A stretch of 64,000 nucleotides of DNA, taken from the NCBI GenBank assembly GCA_035655155.1, contig DASRVH010000088.1, positions 18,665 to 82,664 of the forward strand. The letters are read 5' to 3'. The notes under the pieces were generated by a model. It ran no database searches. It was given only the letters and a program-made list of their open reading frames with translations, and was not told where the DNA came from. The position numbers and the translations under genes were made by a program. Positions 30,549-39,513 of this stretch are shown in pieces; position 1 is the first letter of the stretch; each line of letters starts with the position of its first letter. Origin of the DNA: Lentisalinibacter sp035655155 (GTDB taxonomy: Bacteria; Pseudomonadota; Gammaproteobacteria; Steroidobacterales; Woeseiaceae).

Positions 30549-32178
30549 GGCCGGGCTCCGGAATCATCTCGATGGCATGGCAGGGACACTGTTCGAAGCA
30601 GGTGGCGCAGCCGGTGCACAGGGTGTAGTCGAAGCGGTAGCGCTTGCCGGGTCCGAGCTTGATGACGGCGTCCTCAGGGCAGGCGGCGAGGCAGCCGTCG
30701 CACTCGTAGCAGTTGCCGCAGGACAGGCAGCGCGCCGCCTCGTGCCTGGCCTCCGGTTCCGCAATGGTCGAGACGACCTCGCCGAAATCCTCCGCCCGCG
30801 TTGCCGCGGAACGCTTCGGTTCCGGCTGCGCGAACGTGCCCTGGTAGAGGCTCAGACGCAGCATGTCCCGCGTCACCACCGGATGCTTCGGGGCGGGCTC
30901 GCGGCGCTCGCCGCGCAGCCATGCGTCGATGTGGCGGGCGGCTTTCTTGCCGTGCCCCACGCCCACGGTGACGGTGCGCTCGGAGGGCACCATGTCGCCG
31001 CCGGCGAATATGCCCTCCCGGCCGGTCATCATCCGCTCGTCCACGACGACGGTGCCGTCCTTGTGGAATTCGATGCCTTCCACGGCGCGCAGGAAGCCGG
31101 TATCGGTGTCCTGGCCGAGGGCGAGGATGAGGCTGTCGGCCTCCAGGGTCTCGGTCTCGCCGGTGGGGCGCGGCCGGCCGTTCTCGTCGAGTTCCATCAC
31201 CTCCACCGTCATGCGGGTCGAGTCCAGCTCGCGGATGGAGCGCAGCCAGTTGATGCGGATGCCTTCCTCCTCGGCGTCCGCCGCCTCGAAGGCATGCGCC
31301 GGCATGTGCTCGCGGTCGCGCCGGTAGACGATCAGCGCCTCGTCCGCGCCCAGCCGGCGCGCCACCCGGGCCGCGTCCATCGCGGTGTTGCCGCCGCCGT
31401 AGATCGCGATGCGCCGGCCCAGCCGCGGCGCGCGGCCGCTGTCGACGTCGCGCAGGAACGTGACTGCGTCCATGACCCTGCCGGCGTCGCGGGCCGGTAT
31501 GTCGATGCGTTTGCTGAGATGCGCACCCACCGCGACGAAGACGGCATCGAAGCCGCCCTCCGCCCGTTCCCGTTCCAGGTTCTCCACCTTGTGATTCAGG
31601 GTGATGACGACCCCCGTGGCCTCGATCCGGGCGATCTCGGCCTCCAGCACGTCCCGGGGCAGCCGGTAGGCCGGGATGCCGACATGCATCATGCCTCCCG
31701 CGACGGGCCCCGCGTCACGGATCTCCACGGCGTGGCCGGCCCGCCGCAGGTGCCAGGCCGCGGACAGCCCGCTGGGTCCGGCACCGACCACCAGCACCCG
31801 CCGGCCGCTCGCGGCGGCGGGCGCCGCCGCCTGCCAGCCCTCGGCCAGCGCCCGGTCGCCGAGGTAGCGCTCCACGGCATGGATGCTCACGGCCTGGTCG
31901 ATGGGCGTGCGGTTGCAGTGATCCTCGCAGGGGTGGTAGCAGACCCGGCCGTGCACGGCCGGCAGCGGGTTGTCCGCCACCAGTATCCGCCAGGCCGACT
32001 CGTAGTCGCCGGCCTGCGCTGCCCCCAGCCAGGCCTGGATGTTCTCCCCCGCCGGGCAGGCGGCATTGCACGGCGGCAAAAGGTCCACGTAAACGGGCCG
32101 GCGCTCCCGCCTCGGCCCGGTCAGGGCGTCGTGGCGAAGATCCGCCGGGCGGGTCAGATCGCGGCTGCTCTCGTTCAT
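30538..32178 (-). CDS. GltD-like NAD(P)H:ferredoxin oxidoreductase with C-terminal ferredoxin domain
   Basis: 546 residues from ATG 32178; in-frame starts at 32250 and 32292 give longer forms and none has a good ribosome site. The N-terminal Fe-S domain of GltD type (LLPPCNAACPAGENIQ, CYHPCEDHCNR) is followed by an FAD site (GAGPSGLSAAWHLRRAG), an NAD(P) site (YGGGNTAMDAARVARRLGA), the second FAD motif (GIFAGGDMV), then CLSCGNCYECDGCLAACP and CTGCATCFEQCPCHA clusters. Such proteins move electrons between NAD(P)H and ferredoxin. Encoded immediately before PFOR and the DHOD-like protein with overlaps, it probably regenerates NADPH or reduced ferredoxin for that module. Confidence 0.88.
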
Positions 32179-32385
32179 CTGGAATTCTGCGGGCCCACGG
32201 GGAGGAAATGCCGCCCCCAGCACCCTAGATACCGGGTCCCCGAGGCGCATGGATATCGGGGGATTCCACGACCCCGGCATCCCTTCGTCCAATCGTGAAC
32301 TGGCTCAACAACGAAGGGGTCGCGAGGCGCTAGTCTCTGTCGCGAAAGCAGTTTCAATACGCGGGAGCCGCAACGGCTTTACATA

Positions 32386-34560
32386 ATGCAATCCTGGACC
32401 CGGGAAAACGGATACGCGACCGGTGGCGACGACTGCCAGGCCCTGGTGATCGCCTCGCGAGGCGAGACGCGGGACCTCGTCCTGGCGGCGCTGGACGACG
32501 AGGGCTTCCACGTTCTCGAGATCCCTGCCGCCTCGAGCCGTGCGGGCCGTTTCCCGGACGAGCCGCCGGCGCTCATCGTCGTGGATGCCGGCGAACTCAC
32601 GGAAGACTGGTGCCGGCGTGTCCGCAGCCGCGTCCGGCTCGAACACGTGCCCCTGATCGCCCTGACGGACAGTGACGGCCGCGAGGCGCTGCACGGCCTC
32701 TACGCCGCCGGCGCCACGGCGGTGTTCATCAAGCCCGTCGACCATGTATTCCTGCGGGAACGGTTCCGGTCGCACGGCGACACCGGCCGCACGCTGACCG
32801 GCATGCAGCCCGCGCTCATGGCCGATGCGCGCATCCTGCATGCGGTGCCCGATACGTTCTTCGTGCTTGGCGAGGACGGGATGGTGCGCGAGTACCTCGG
32901 CGGCGGCGAGAAAGACCCGCTGCTCCGACCCGAGCGCCTGGCCCGCCGCCGCCTGTCCGAAGTGCTGCCTCGCGATGTGGCCTCACTGATCCTGCGCAAC
33001 ATCCGGCGCACGCTGTCGAGCCGGGGACCCTGCAACTTCGAGTTCGAACTCGGCGACGCGGGCGAGAAGCAGCGCTACGAGATGCGACTGCTGACCCAGG
33101 GACGGGACCGGGTAATGGCGATCACGCGCAACGTGACCGACATGGCCGTGGCGGGCCGCGCCGGCGGCGGCGGACCGGACACGCTGACGGGACTGCCCGG
33201 GCGGACCGCTTTCCTCGGCCGGCTGGATGCGATGGTCGAAGACGCGGGCCGCCTCGGACGCGGTCTGGCGGTGATGAGCATCGATCTCGACCGCTTCACC
33301 CGCATCAACGAAACCCTGGGCCGAGCGGTCGGCGACGCCATCCTGCGGGTGGTCGGCAGCCGCCTCGAGCGCTGCCTGCGCGATGCAGACGCCGTGCAGC
33401 AGGCGCGGCCGGGAGACGGCGGCGCCACGGAGCTCGCCCGCATCGGCGGCGACGAGTTCGTCGTCGTGCTGCGCGACGTGGACGAGCGCCGGACGGCGGC
33501 CCAGGTGGCCGGCCGCATCCGCGCCGCCTTCGCCGACCCGGTCAGCTACCAGGGGCATCAGCTCGAGGTGACGCCCAGCATCGGCATCGCTCTCTACCCG
33601 GCGGACGGCAGCGACGCCCAGGGGTTGTTGCACAGCGCCCGGGCGGCGCTGGACGAGGCGCGCATGGGCGGCGACGCGGGGCAGGAGTTCTACTCCGACA
33701 CGATGCGCCAGCGTGCGCTGCGCCGGCTGGACCTGAAGGACGAGCTGCGCCTCGCCATCGAGCGTGACCAGCTGGAGCTTCGCTACCTGCCGCGCATCGA
33801 TCTCGAGACGGGCCGGGTGGCCGGCCTGGAGGCGCTGCTGCGCTGGCAGCACCCGGTGCGGGGCGCGGTGTCCCTGCGGGAACTCATCCCGCTCGCCGAG
33901 GCCACCGGCCTGATGCGGCCCATCGGCAAATGGGTGCTGCATGCGGCCTGCGCCCATGCCGCCTACTGGGGCGAAACCTGGGAGACGATGCCGCCGGTGT
34001 CGGTCAACCTCTCGGAGCAGGAGTTCTGCCGCGAGGACCTGCCCCGAGTGGTGCACGGCGCGCTGGAGGCGTCCGGACTGGCGTCCGCGCAACTCGAGCT
34101 GGAACTCACCGAGGCGATGCTGATGCGCGAGAAGCAGGCCGCAGTCATGCTGCAGAAGCTCAAGGCGCTGGGGGTCGGCATCGTGATCGACGACTTCGGC
34201 ATCGGCCATTCCTCGCTCGGCCGCCTGATCCAGTATCCGGTCAAGGCCATCAAGATCGACCGTTCCTTCGTGGAGCAGTGCCAGGCCGACACGGCCCAGC
34301 GCTCCGTGTGCTCGGCCATCATCGCAATGTCCCGGGAGCTCGGCCTCGCCGTCATTGCGGAGGGCGTCGAGACCGTGGAGCAGATCGACTTCCTGCGCGA
34401 GCGGGGCTGCCACGCGCTGCAGGGGTTCTTCTTCGCCGAGCCGCTGCGCGTCGACGACGTGCCCGCGTTCCTGGCGGCCCATCTCGGGCGGACTCCGGAG
34501 GGCGCGGTGATCGATCTCGCCACCATCCGCAGCCGCTTCGCGCTGCGCAACACCGGCTGA
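32386..34560 (+). CDS. GGDEF-EAL c-di-GMP protein with receiver-like and PAS-like N-terminus
   Basis: 724 residues. Residues about 18-125 resemble a receiver (LIVVDAG, KPVD), 145-260 a PAS-like sensor, 265-430 a GGDEF domain with intact RIGGDEF, and 450-700 an EAL domain with LEALLRWQHP, VNLSEQEF, ELTEAMLM, DDFGIGHSSL, IKIDRSFV and AEGVET, all consistent with an active phosphodiesterase. The inhibitory RxxD (RDAD) is separated from GGDEF by about 14 extra residues rich in Gly/Ala, so product inhibition may be altered. It is followed at 6 bp by a second diguanylate cyclase gene. The net direction of activity cannot be told. Confidence 0.9.
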   Translation: MQSWTRENGYATGGDDCQALVIASRGETRDLVLAALDDEGFHVLEIPAASSRAGRFPDEPPALIVVDAGELTEDWCRRVRSRVRLEHVPLIALTDSDGREALHGLYAAGATAVFIKPVDHVFLRERFRSHGDTGRTLTGMQPALMADARILHAVPDTFFVLGEDGMVREYLGGGEKDPLLRPERLARRRLSEVLPRDVASLILRNIRRTLSSRGPCNFEFELGDAGEKQRYEMRLLTQGRDRVMAITRNVTDMAVAGRAGGGGPDTLTGLPGRTAFLGRLDAMVEDAGRLGRGLAVMSIDLDRFTRINETLGRAVGDAILRVVGSRLERCLRDADAVQQARPGDGGATELARIGGDEFVVVLRDVDERRTAAQVAGRIRAAFADPVSYQGHQLEVTPSIGIALYPADGSDAQGLLHSARAALDEARMGGDAGQEFYSDTMRQRALRRLDLKDELRLAIERDQLELRYLPRIDLETGRVAGLEALLRWQHPVRGAVSLRELIPLAEATGLMRPIGKWVLHAACAHAAYWGETWETMPPVSVNLSEQEFCREDLPRVVHGALEASGLASAQLELELTEAMLMREKQAAVMLQKLKALGVGIVIDDFGIGHSSLGRLIQYPVKAIKIDRSFVEQCQADTAQRSVCSAIIAMSRELGLAVIAEGVETVEQIDFLRERGCHALQGFFFAEPLRVDDVPAFLAAHLGRTPEGAVIDLATIRSRFALRNTG

Positions 34561-34565
34561 CCGCG

Positions 34566-35507
34566 GTGCGCCGGACCGCGACGATGACTCTGCTGGGGCT
34601 GGCCGCGGCGCTGCCGCTGCTGCTGGCCGACGCGCCCTGGTTCGGCTGGGAACTGCGCCTGCCCTGGCTCGCCTGCCTGGTCGCGGCCGGCGCCTGGCTG
34701 CACCGCGTGCGGGAGCGGGAACTGTACCAGGAGGCCGAGTACTGCCGCCGGCTGGAGGCGCAGGTGCGGAGCCGCACCCGCGACCTTGCCGACCGGAACG
34801 CCGAGCTGCAGCTGGCGAATGCAAAACTGCACGAGGCGAGCCACACCGATGCGCTCACCGGCCTCAGGAACCGCCGCTACCTGTTCGAGCAGATCTCCGA
34901 CGACATCGATCTGGTGCAGCGCCAGCACGACGGCGGCAGCCGCGGCGGCGGTCTGGACCGGAACAACGACATCGTCTTCCTGATGGTCGACCTGGACCAC
35001 TTCAAGCCGGTGAACGATGCCCACGGACACGTGGCCGGCGACCGCATGCTGCTCGAGGTGCGCGACGTGCTCATCGGCGCCTGCCGGTCATCGGACGTCG
35101 TGATCCGCTGGGGCGGCGACGAGTTTCTGGTGATCGGAAGGGAAGCGACCGGCACCGAGGTCTCGTCCCTCGCCGAGCGGATCCGCTCGCGCATCGAGAG
35201 CCACGTATTCGAACTCGGCAACGGCGCGGTGGCCCATACCACGTGCTCGGTGGGCTTCGCGAGCTACCCGTTCCTGGGCACCCAGCCGGACCTCGTGAGC
35301 TGGGAGCAGGTGCTCGGCATCGCCGACATTGCGATGTACCGCGCCAAGGAAGCGCGCAACTCCTGGGTCGGCATCCATGGCGAGCACTGGGCGGGGAGCG
35401 CGGAGGCGCTGTTTCAGGGCCTGCAGGATCGGGCGCGCGCGCTGGCCGTCGCCGGCCACGTCCGCCTCGAGCAACCGGGACAGGATCTCGCCCGCAGACT
35501 GGCCTGA
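34566..35507 (+). CDS. Membrane-anchored GGDEF diguanylate cyclase
   Basis: 313 residues from GTG 34566 (ATG 34584 is the alternative). Two short hydrophobic segments (about residues 7-20 and 30-47) anchor it, then a coiled coil (YQEAEYCRRLEAQVRSRTRD…NAKLHE) leads to a GGDEF domain with DALTGLRNRRYL, RWGGDEF and a correctly spaced I-site RSSD five residues before the motif. It synthesises c-di-GMP with product inhibition. It is probably co-transcribed with the upstream GGDEF-EAL gene, the two forming a local c-di-GMP unit. Confidence 0.9.
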   Translation: MRRTATMTLLGLAAALPLLLADAPWFGWELRLPWLACLVAAGAWLHRVRERELYQEAEYCRRLEAQVRSRTRDLADRNAELQLANAKLHEASHTDALTGLRNRRYLFEQISDDIDLVQRQHDGGSRGGGLDRNNDIVFLMVDLDHFKPVNDAHGHVAGDRMLLEVRDVLIGACRSSDVVIRWGGDEFLVIGREATGTEVSSLAERIRSRIESHVFELGNGAVAHTTCSVGFASYPFLGTQPDLVSWEQVLGIADIAMYRAKEARNSWVGIHGEHWAGSAEALFQGLQDRARALAVAGHVRLEQPGQDLARRLA

Positions 35508-35585
35508 GCGGGGCCGGATGCTATAACGTCCTCCCCGCGGCGGCCCGGTTCGTGGCACTCTGCGCCGCGGAGCGATACGGATCCC

Positions 35586-36518
35586 ATGCACACGCACAGT
35601 CACAGCCACGCCGGGGGCGCACACCGGGAACAGAAATCCGACTCCGGGCGGCTGGCCCTCGCGCTCGCGCTGACCGGCGGCTTTGCGGTGGTGGAACTCG
35701 TCGGCGGCATCGCCGCGGGCTCGCTGGCGCTGATCGCCGACGCCGGCCACATGGTCACCGATGCGATGGCCCTCGCCCTCGCATGGATGGCAGCGCGGAT
35801 GGCGGCGCGGCCGGCGGATGCCAAGCGCAGCTTCGGCTATCACCGCTTCCAGATCGTGGCAGCCCTCATCAACGGTCTGACGCTGATCGGCATCGTCGGC
35901 TGGATCGTGGTGGAGGCCTTCGAGCGTCTGTTCACGCCGGTCGACGTGACCGCCGGCCTGATGCTGGTGATCGCCGCCATCGGCCTGGCCGTGAATCTGC
36001 TGGTGTTCTTCGTGCTGCACGGCGGCAGCCGGGAAAACCTGAATCTGCAGGGGGCGCTGCTGCACGTGCTGGGAGACCTGCTGGGGTCCGTGGCTGCCAT
36101 CATCGCCGGCGTGGTCATCCTCGGCACGGGCTGGATGCCCATCGATCCGCTCTTGTCCCTGGTGGTCGCGGCACTGATACTGCGCAGCGCCTGGAGCCTG
36201 GTTAAGCGCTCGGCCCACATCCTGCTCGAGGGCACGCCCGAGTGGCTCGACGTCCCGCGGATGCGCCGGGAACTCGCGGACTCCGTGCCCGGCGTCTGCG
36301 ACGTCCACCACGTTCACGTATGGAGCCTCACGCCGGCCCGTCTCATGCTGACGATGCACGTGACGCTGGAGGATGGCAACGGCGATCCGGCCGCCGTCAT
36401 ACGCGTCATCAAGCGCCGGCTGCACCAGGAATACGGCATCGACCACTCCACCATCGAGATCGAGTACGGGAACTGCGCGGACGATTTCCCGGCCACCACG
36501 GATCCGCCCGTCACCTGA
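35586..36518 (+). CDS. Cation diffusion facilitator, CzcD/ZitB type
   Basis: 310 residues, six transmembrane helices. The His-rich N-terminus (MHTHSHSHAGGAH) and the transport-site motifs DAGHMVTD in TM2 and HVLGD in TM5 indicate Zn2+ (also Co/Cd) export in exchange for protons. The C-terminal cytoplasmic domain carries VHHVHVWSLTP. It is a separate family branch from the FieF-like CDF at 56898-57908. Confidence 0.92.
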   Translation: MHTHSHSHAGGAHREQKSDSGRLALALALTGGFAVVELVGGIAAGSLALIADAGHMVTDAMALALAWMAARMAARPADAKRSFGYHRFQIVAALINGLTLIGIVGWIVVEAFERLFTPVDVTAGLMLVIAAIGLAVNLLVFFVLHGGSRENLNLQGALLHVLGDLLGSVAAIIAGVVILGTGWMPIDPLLSLVVAALILRSAWSLVKRSAHILLEGTPEWLDVPRMRRELADSVPGVCDVHHVHVWSLTPARLMLTMHVTLEDGNGDPAAVIRVIKRRLHQEYGIDHSTIEIEYGNCADDFPATTDPPVT

Positions 36519-36822
36519 CACGGGATATCGCTCGATGCGGGCCGACTGATTTGCGCGGATTTCGGCGTGCTTCCGATCCATGGCGGCCATGAGCGGCCAT
36601 GCAGTCGCGACTGACTCAACCCTGCGATACCGGCCCTGCCGTGATTGCTACCTTCTGAGGATCAGTGCCTTGGGACCGGTATCGGAAGCACAGCGTGAGC
36701 CATGAGCGGTCACCAGCGGCGACCGGCGACGCTGTTATAGGGTATTACGCTTGCCTGACGGCAGCTGGAGAGTATCTTTATGGGTTAAGGAGACCCATAA
36801 GAGTCTCCAGGAGATTTGCAGG
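36519..36822 (+). promoter_or_regulatory. Gene-free leader region with two mutually exclusive hairpins
   Basis: 304 bp without a gene. Near its end, TTATGGGT (36778-36785) pairs with ACCCATAA (36793-36800), while GGAGAC (36789-36794) pairs with GTCTCC (36803-36808). The two stems overlap and cannot form together, and the second ends next to the AGGAG ribosome site (36809-36813) of the following gene. A TATAGGGTATTA stretch at about 36736-36747 could be a promoter. Confidence 0.45.
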
Positions 36823-37467
36823 ATGCTCGTCTACCGTACCCGTCTCCACCGCCGGCTCATGGAGGAGTCGGAAAAGGGACTGTTTGCTGCGATAGCCTCG
36901 CGGCACGGACGGTGGGGCCATGTCGCGGAGGCAGTCGCCTATGACTGCTGCAAGTTCTCCGCGTGGGAAGCGAGCCACGCCAGACTGTTGGAACCCGTTG
37001 CAGCGGCCGGCCGGTGGGGGCCTGCCATCGGAGTCCTGCGCCGTGCCGAGATGGATCTCGTTCATCGACGAGCGCTGTTCGAAACGCTGCGCGAAAAACG
37101 CGTCCGGGGCCCGGCAAGAGAACGTCTCTTCCGGCTCTTCTACGGTCCCAGGGACTTCCGCAACTGCGTACTCACGGAGCATTTCCGGTATCAACTCGCG
37201 GCCACGAGCAGCGTTACGGCAGTCAGACTCAGCACCGTTTGCAATGATCCCGCCGGCAGTCATCTGCTGGCCAGATACGAAAGTGCCTACCGAAGGTACT
37301 TCTGGGCGTATTGCGAGTGGCAGCTGAACGATGAACCGCTGGTGTCCGACATGCTGCGGCTGACGATGCAGAGCACGAAGTTCCTGGCCGAGAGGCTGAA
37401 GCAGCAACTCGTCGCCGGACGGGACTTGCAGATTGGCAGGGAGCGGCCGATGTATCTGCAGAGCTAG
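36823..37467 (+). CDS. Protein of unknown function
   Basis: 214 residues from ATG 36823, chosen for AGGAG 9 bp upstream; a TTG at 36751 would add 24 residues across the leader hairpins. I do not recognise a family. It is soluble, basic at both ends and rich in Arg and aromatic residues, with a predicted all-helical character: LMEESEKGLFAAIASRHGRW, LFETLREKRVRGPARERLFR, YRRYFWAYCEWQLNDEP. Five cysteines are scattered without a metal motif. Codon use is less GC-skewed than the neighbours in places. It is transcribed alone between a zinc exporter and S-formylglutathione hydrolase and is followed by an 11-bp tandem repeat. Confidence 0.65.
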   Translation: MLVYRTRLHRRLMEESEKGLFAAIASRHGRWGHVAEAVAYDCCKFSAWEASHARLLEPVAAAGRWGPAIGVLRRAEMDLVHRRALFETLREKRVRGPARERLFRLFYGPRDFRNCVLTEHFRYQLAATSSVTAVRLSTVCNDPAGSHLLARYESAYRRYFWAYCEWQLNDEPLVSDMLRLTMQSTKFLAERLKQQLVAGRDLQIGRERPMYLQS

Positions 37468-37510
37468 GGAGTCGCTGGGGAGTCGCTGGGGAGTCGCGAG
37501 GGAGTCGGGC
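37467..37510 (+). repeat. 11-bp tandem repeat, 4 units
   Basis: Units GGGAGTCGCTG, GGGAGTCGCTG, GGGAGTCGCGA and GGGAGTCGGGC run from the last base of the preceding stop codon. Two units are perfect and the others decay at the 3' side. Confidence 0.85.
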
Positions 37511-37553
37511 GCGACGGTCGGATTTACGACGTGTCCCGACAGAGAAGCCGTGT

Positions 37554-38408
37554 TCAGCTGCGCTTTAATGCGTCGGCGTGATATTCCAGATGCTCGCCGA
37601 TGAAGGTGGAGACGAAGAAGTAGCCGTGGTCGTAGCCGGGCTGCAGGCGCAGCGTCAGCGGATGCCCGGCCGCCTCGCACGCGGCCTCCAGCAGGCCGGG
37701 CTTCAGCTGCTCGTCCAGGAAGTCGTCGGCGTCGCCCTGGTCCACCAGCAGGGGGATGTCGCTGCCGCCCCGCCGGATCAGCCGGGTGGCGTCCCAGGGC
37801 TCCCAGGCGCTCCGGTCCTCGCCCAGGTAGTGGCTGAAGGCTTTCCGGCCCCAGGGGCAGTCCATCGGCGCGCAGATGGGCGCGAAGGCCGACACCGAGC
37901 GGAACATGCCGGGGTTCTTCAGCGCTACGACCAGTGCGCCGTGCCCGCCCATCGAATGGCCGCTGACGGCGCGGCGGTCCGGAATCACGGGGAAGGCCGA
38001 CTCGACCAGTGCCGGCAGTTCGCAGGCCACATAGTCGTACATGTTGTAGTGACCGGCCCAGGGCGCCTCGGTGGCGTTCACGTAGAAACCGGCGCCGGTG
38101 CCCAGGTCCCAGTCGGTGTCTTCGCCCGGCAGCCCGAGCCCGCGGGGACTGGTATCGGGCGCCACCAGCGCGAGTCCGAGTTCCGCGGCATAACGCTGGG
38201 CGCCGGACTTGATGGTGAAGTTCTCCTCCGTGCAGGTCAGGCCCGACAGCCAGTAAAGCACCGGCACGGGCTCGGATTCCGCCTGCGGCGGCAGGTAGAG
38301 CGTGAACCGCATGGGGCAGCCGCACGTCTCGGATGCGTGCCGGTAGGTGTGGGTATGGCCGCCGAACAGTCTGCTGCGGTCGATTAACTCGGGCGCTCGC
38401 GTACTCAT
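37554..38408 (-). CDS. fghA: S-formylglutathione hydrolase
   Basis: 284 residues from ATG 38408, selected because AGGAG lies at proper spacing (a second ATG at 38414 is too close). It is an esterase D family alpha/beta hydrolase with the nucleophile Ser in SGHSMGGHGAL, Asp in DQGDADDF and His in YDHGYFF; LSGLTCTEENF and WEPWDATRLI are family blocks. It hydrolyses S-formylglutathione to formate and glutathione in formaldehyde detoxification. The partner glutathione-dependent formaldehyde dehydrogenase is not in the window. Confidence 0.94.
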   Translation of the reverse strand: MSTRAPELIDRSRLFGGHTHTYRHASETCGCPMRFTLYLPPQAESEPVPVLYWLSGLTCTEENFTIKSGAQRYAAELGLALVAPDTSPRGLGLPGEDTDWDLGTGAGFYVNATEAPWAGHYNMYDYVACELPALVESAFPVIPDRRAVSGHSMGGHGALVVALKNPGMFRSVSAFAPICAPMDCPWGRKAFSHYLGEDRSAWEPWDATRLIRRGGSDIPLLVDQGDADDFLDEQLKPGLLEAACEAAGHPLTLRLQPGYDHGYFFVSTFIGEHLEYHADALKRS

Positions 38409-38568
38409 CGGCATCTCCTGCTCTGCCTGCTCTTGCCTGCTTCGGCCTGGTTGCACCAGGAAGCCAGAGCTTAGCCCGCGCGTCCGGAGGGCGAAAGCCC
38501 GACAGCGGATCGGCGGCCAATCGGTTATGGTGGTGCAGAATTCTTCGGTAGAGAGGTGCGCTATTACG

Positions 38569-39489
38569 ATGCTGCTGCAGCTCGGAGGAGGCCTGCTCCT
38601 CTTGTTCGCCGGCGCCGAGATGCTGATCAGGGGCGCCGTATCCCTCGGCGAGCGCTTCGGGCTCTCACCCCTCGTCATCGGCCTCACGGTGGTGGCCTTC
38701 GGCACCAGCGCACCGGAGCTCGTGGTCTCCGTCGATGCGGCGCTGGCCGGCTACGGCGGCATCGCCATCGGCAACGTCGTTGGCTCGAACATCTGCAACC
38801 TGGCGCTGATCCTCGGCGCGGTGGCCGTCCTGCGGCCGGCCGGCGTCGACCGCGGGCTGATCCGGGGCGCGGGTCCGGTGATGATCGCGGCCGCCGTGGG
38901 CCTGGTCGTGCTGCTGGCGAACGGCCGGCTGTCACGGCTGGACGGGCTGCTGCTCACCGCCGCCATCGTGATCTATACCCTGGCCTCGCTGCGCTCGCGC
39001 GACGAGGCGGCGGGGCTCGCGGACGAGATCCAGGGGGCCGCGCGCTCCACGGCCGTGGCCGTCGTGCTGTTCGCCGCCGGCCTCGCACTGCTGCTGGCCG
39101 GCGGCTCGCTGTTCGTGAAGGGCGGTGCGGCGCTCGCGCTGGCGCTCGGCGTTGCGCCGGCCGTGGTCGGGCTGACGGTGATGGCTGCCGGCACCAGCAT
39201 GCCCGAGCTGGCCACCTCCGTGGTAGGGGCCGTCCGCGGTCAGGCGGCGATGGCCACCGGCAACATCATCGGTTCGAATATCTTCAACGCCCTGGCCATC
39301 CCGGGCATCGCGGCACTGGTGATGCCGATCGAGCGGGGCGGCGTCGGCGCCGCCGATCTCGGCATCATGCTGGTGGTGTCCGTCCTCGCGCTCGGCTTCA
39401 TGTACACGGGCTCGCGCCTGACCCGTGCCGAAGGCGCAGTGCTGCTCGCCGGCTACGCCGGTTATTGCGCGTGGCTGTTCGTCGCCTGA
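38569..39489 (+). CDS. Calcium/sodium antiporter (CaCA family, YrbG-like)
   Basis: 306 residues from ATG 38569 (GAGAGG upstream), about ten transmembrane helices. Both alpha-repeats are present: VVAFGTSAPELVVS with GNVVGSNICNLALILG, and MAAGTSMPELATSVVG with GNIIGSNIFNALAIPG. The Glu in each GTSxPEL is the cation-binding residue. It exchanges Na+ for Ca2+ at the inner membrane. Confidence 0.93.
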   Translation: MLLQLGGGLLLLFAGAEMLIRGAVSLGERFGLSPLVIGLTVVAFGTSAPELVVSVDAALAGYGGIAIGNVVGSNICNLALILGAVAVLRPAGVDRGLIRGAGPVMIAAAVGLVVLLANGRLSRLDGLLLTAAIVIYTLASLRSRDEAAGLADEIQGAARSTAVAVVLFAAGLALLLAGGSLFVKGGAALALALGVAPAVVGLTVMAAGTSMPELATSVVGAVRGQAAMATGNIIGSNIFNALAIPGIAALVMPIERGGVGAADLGIMLVVSVLALGFMYTGSRLTRAEGAVLLAGYAGYCAWLFVA

Positions 39490-39513
39490 GGCGGGCGACG
39501 GGGAGAGCGGCGG

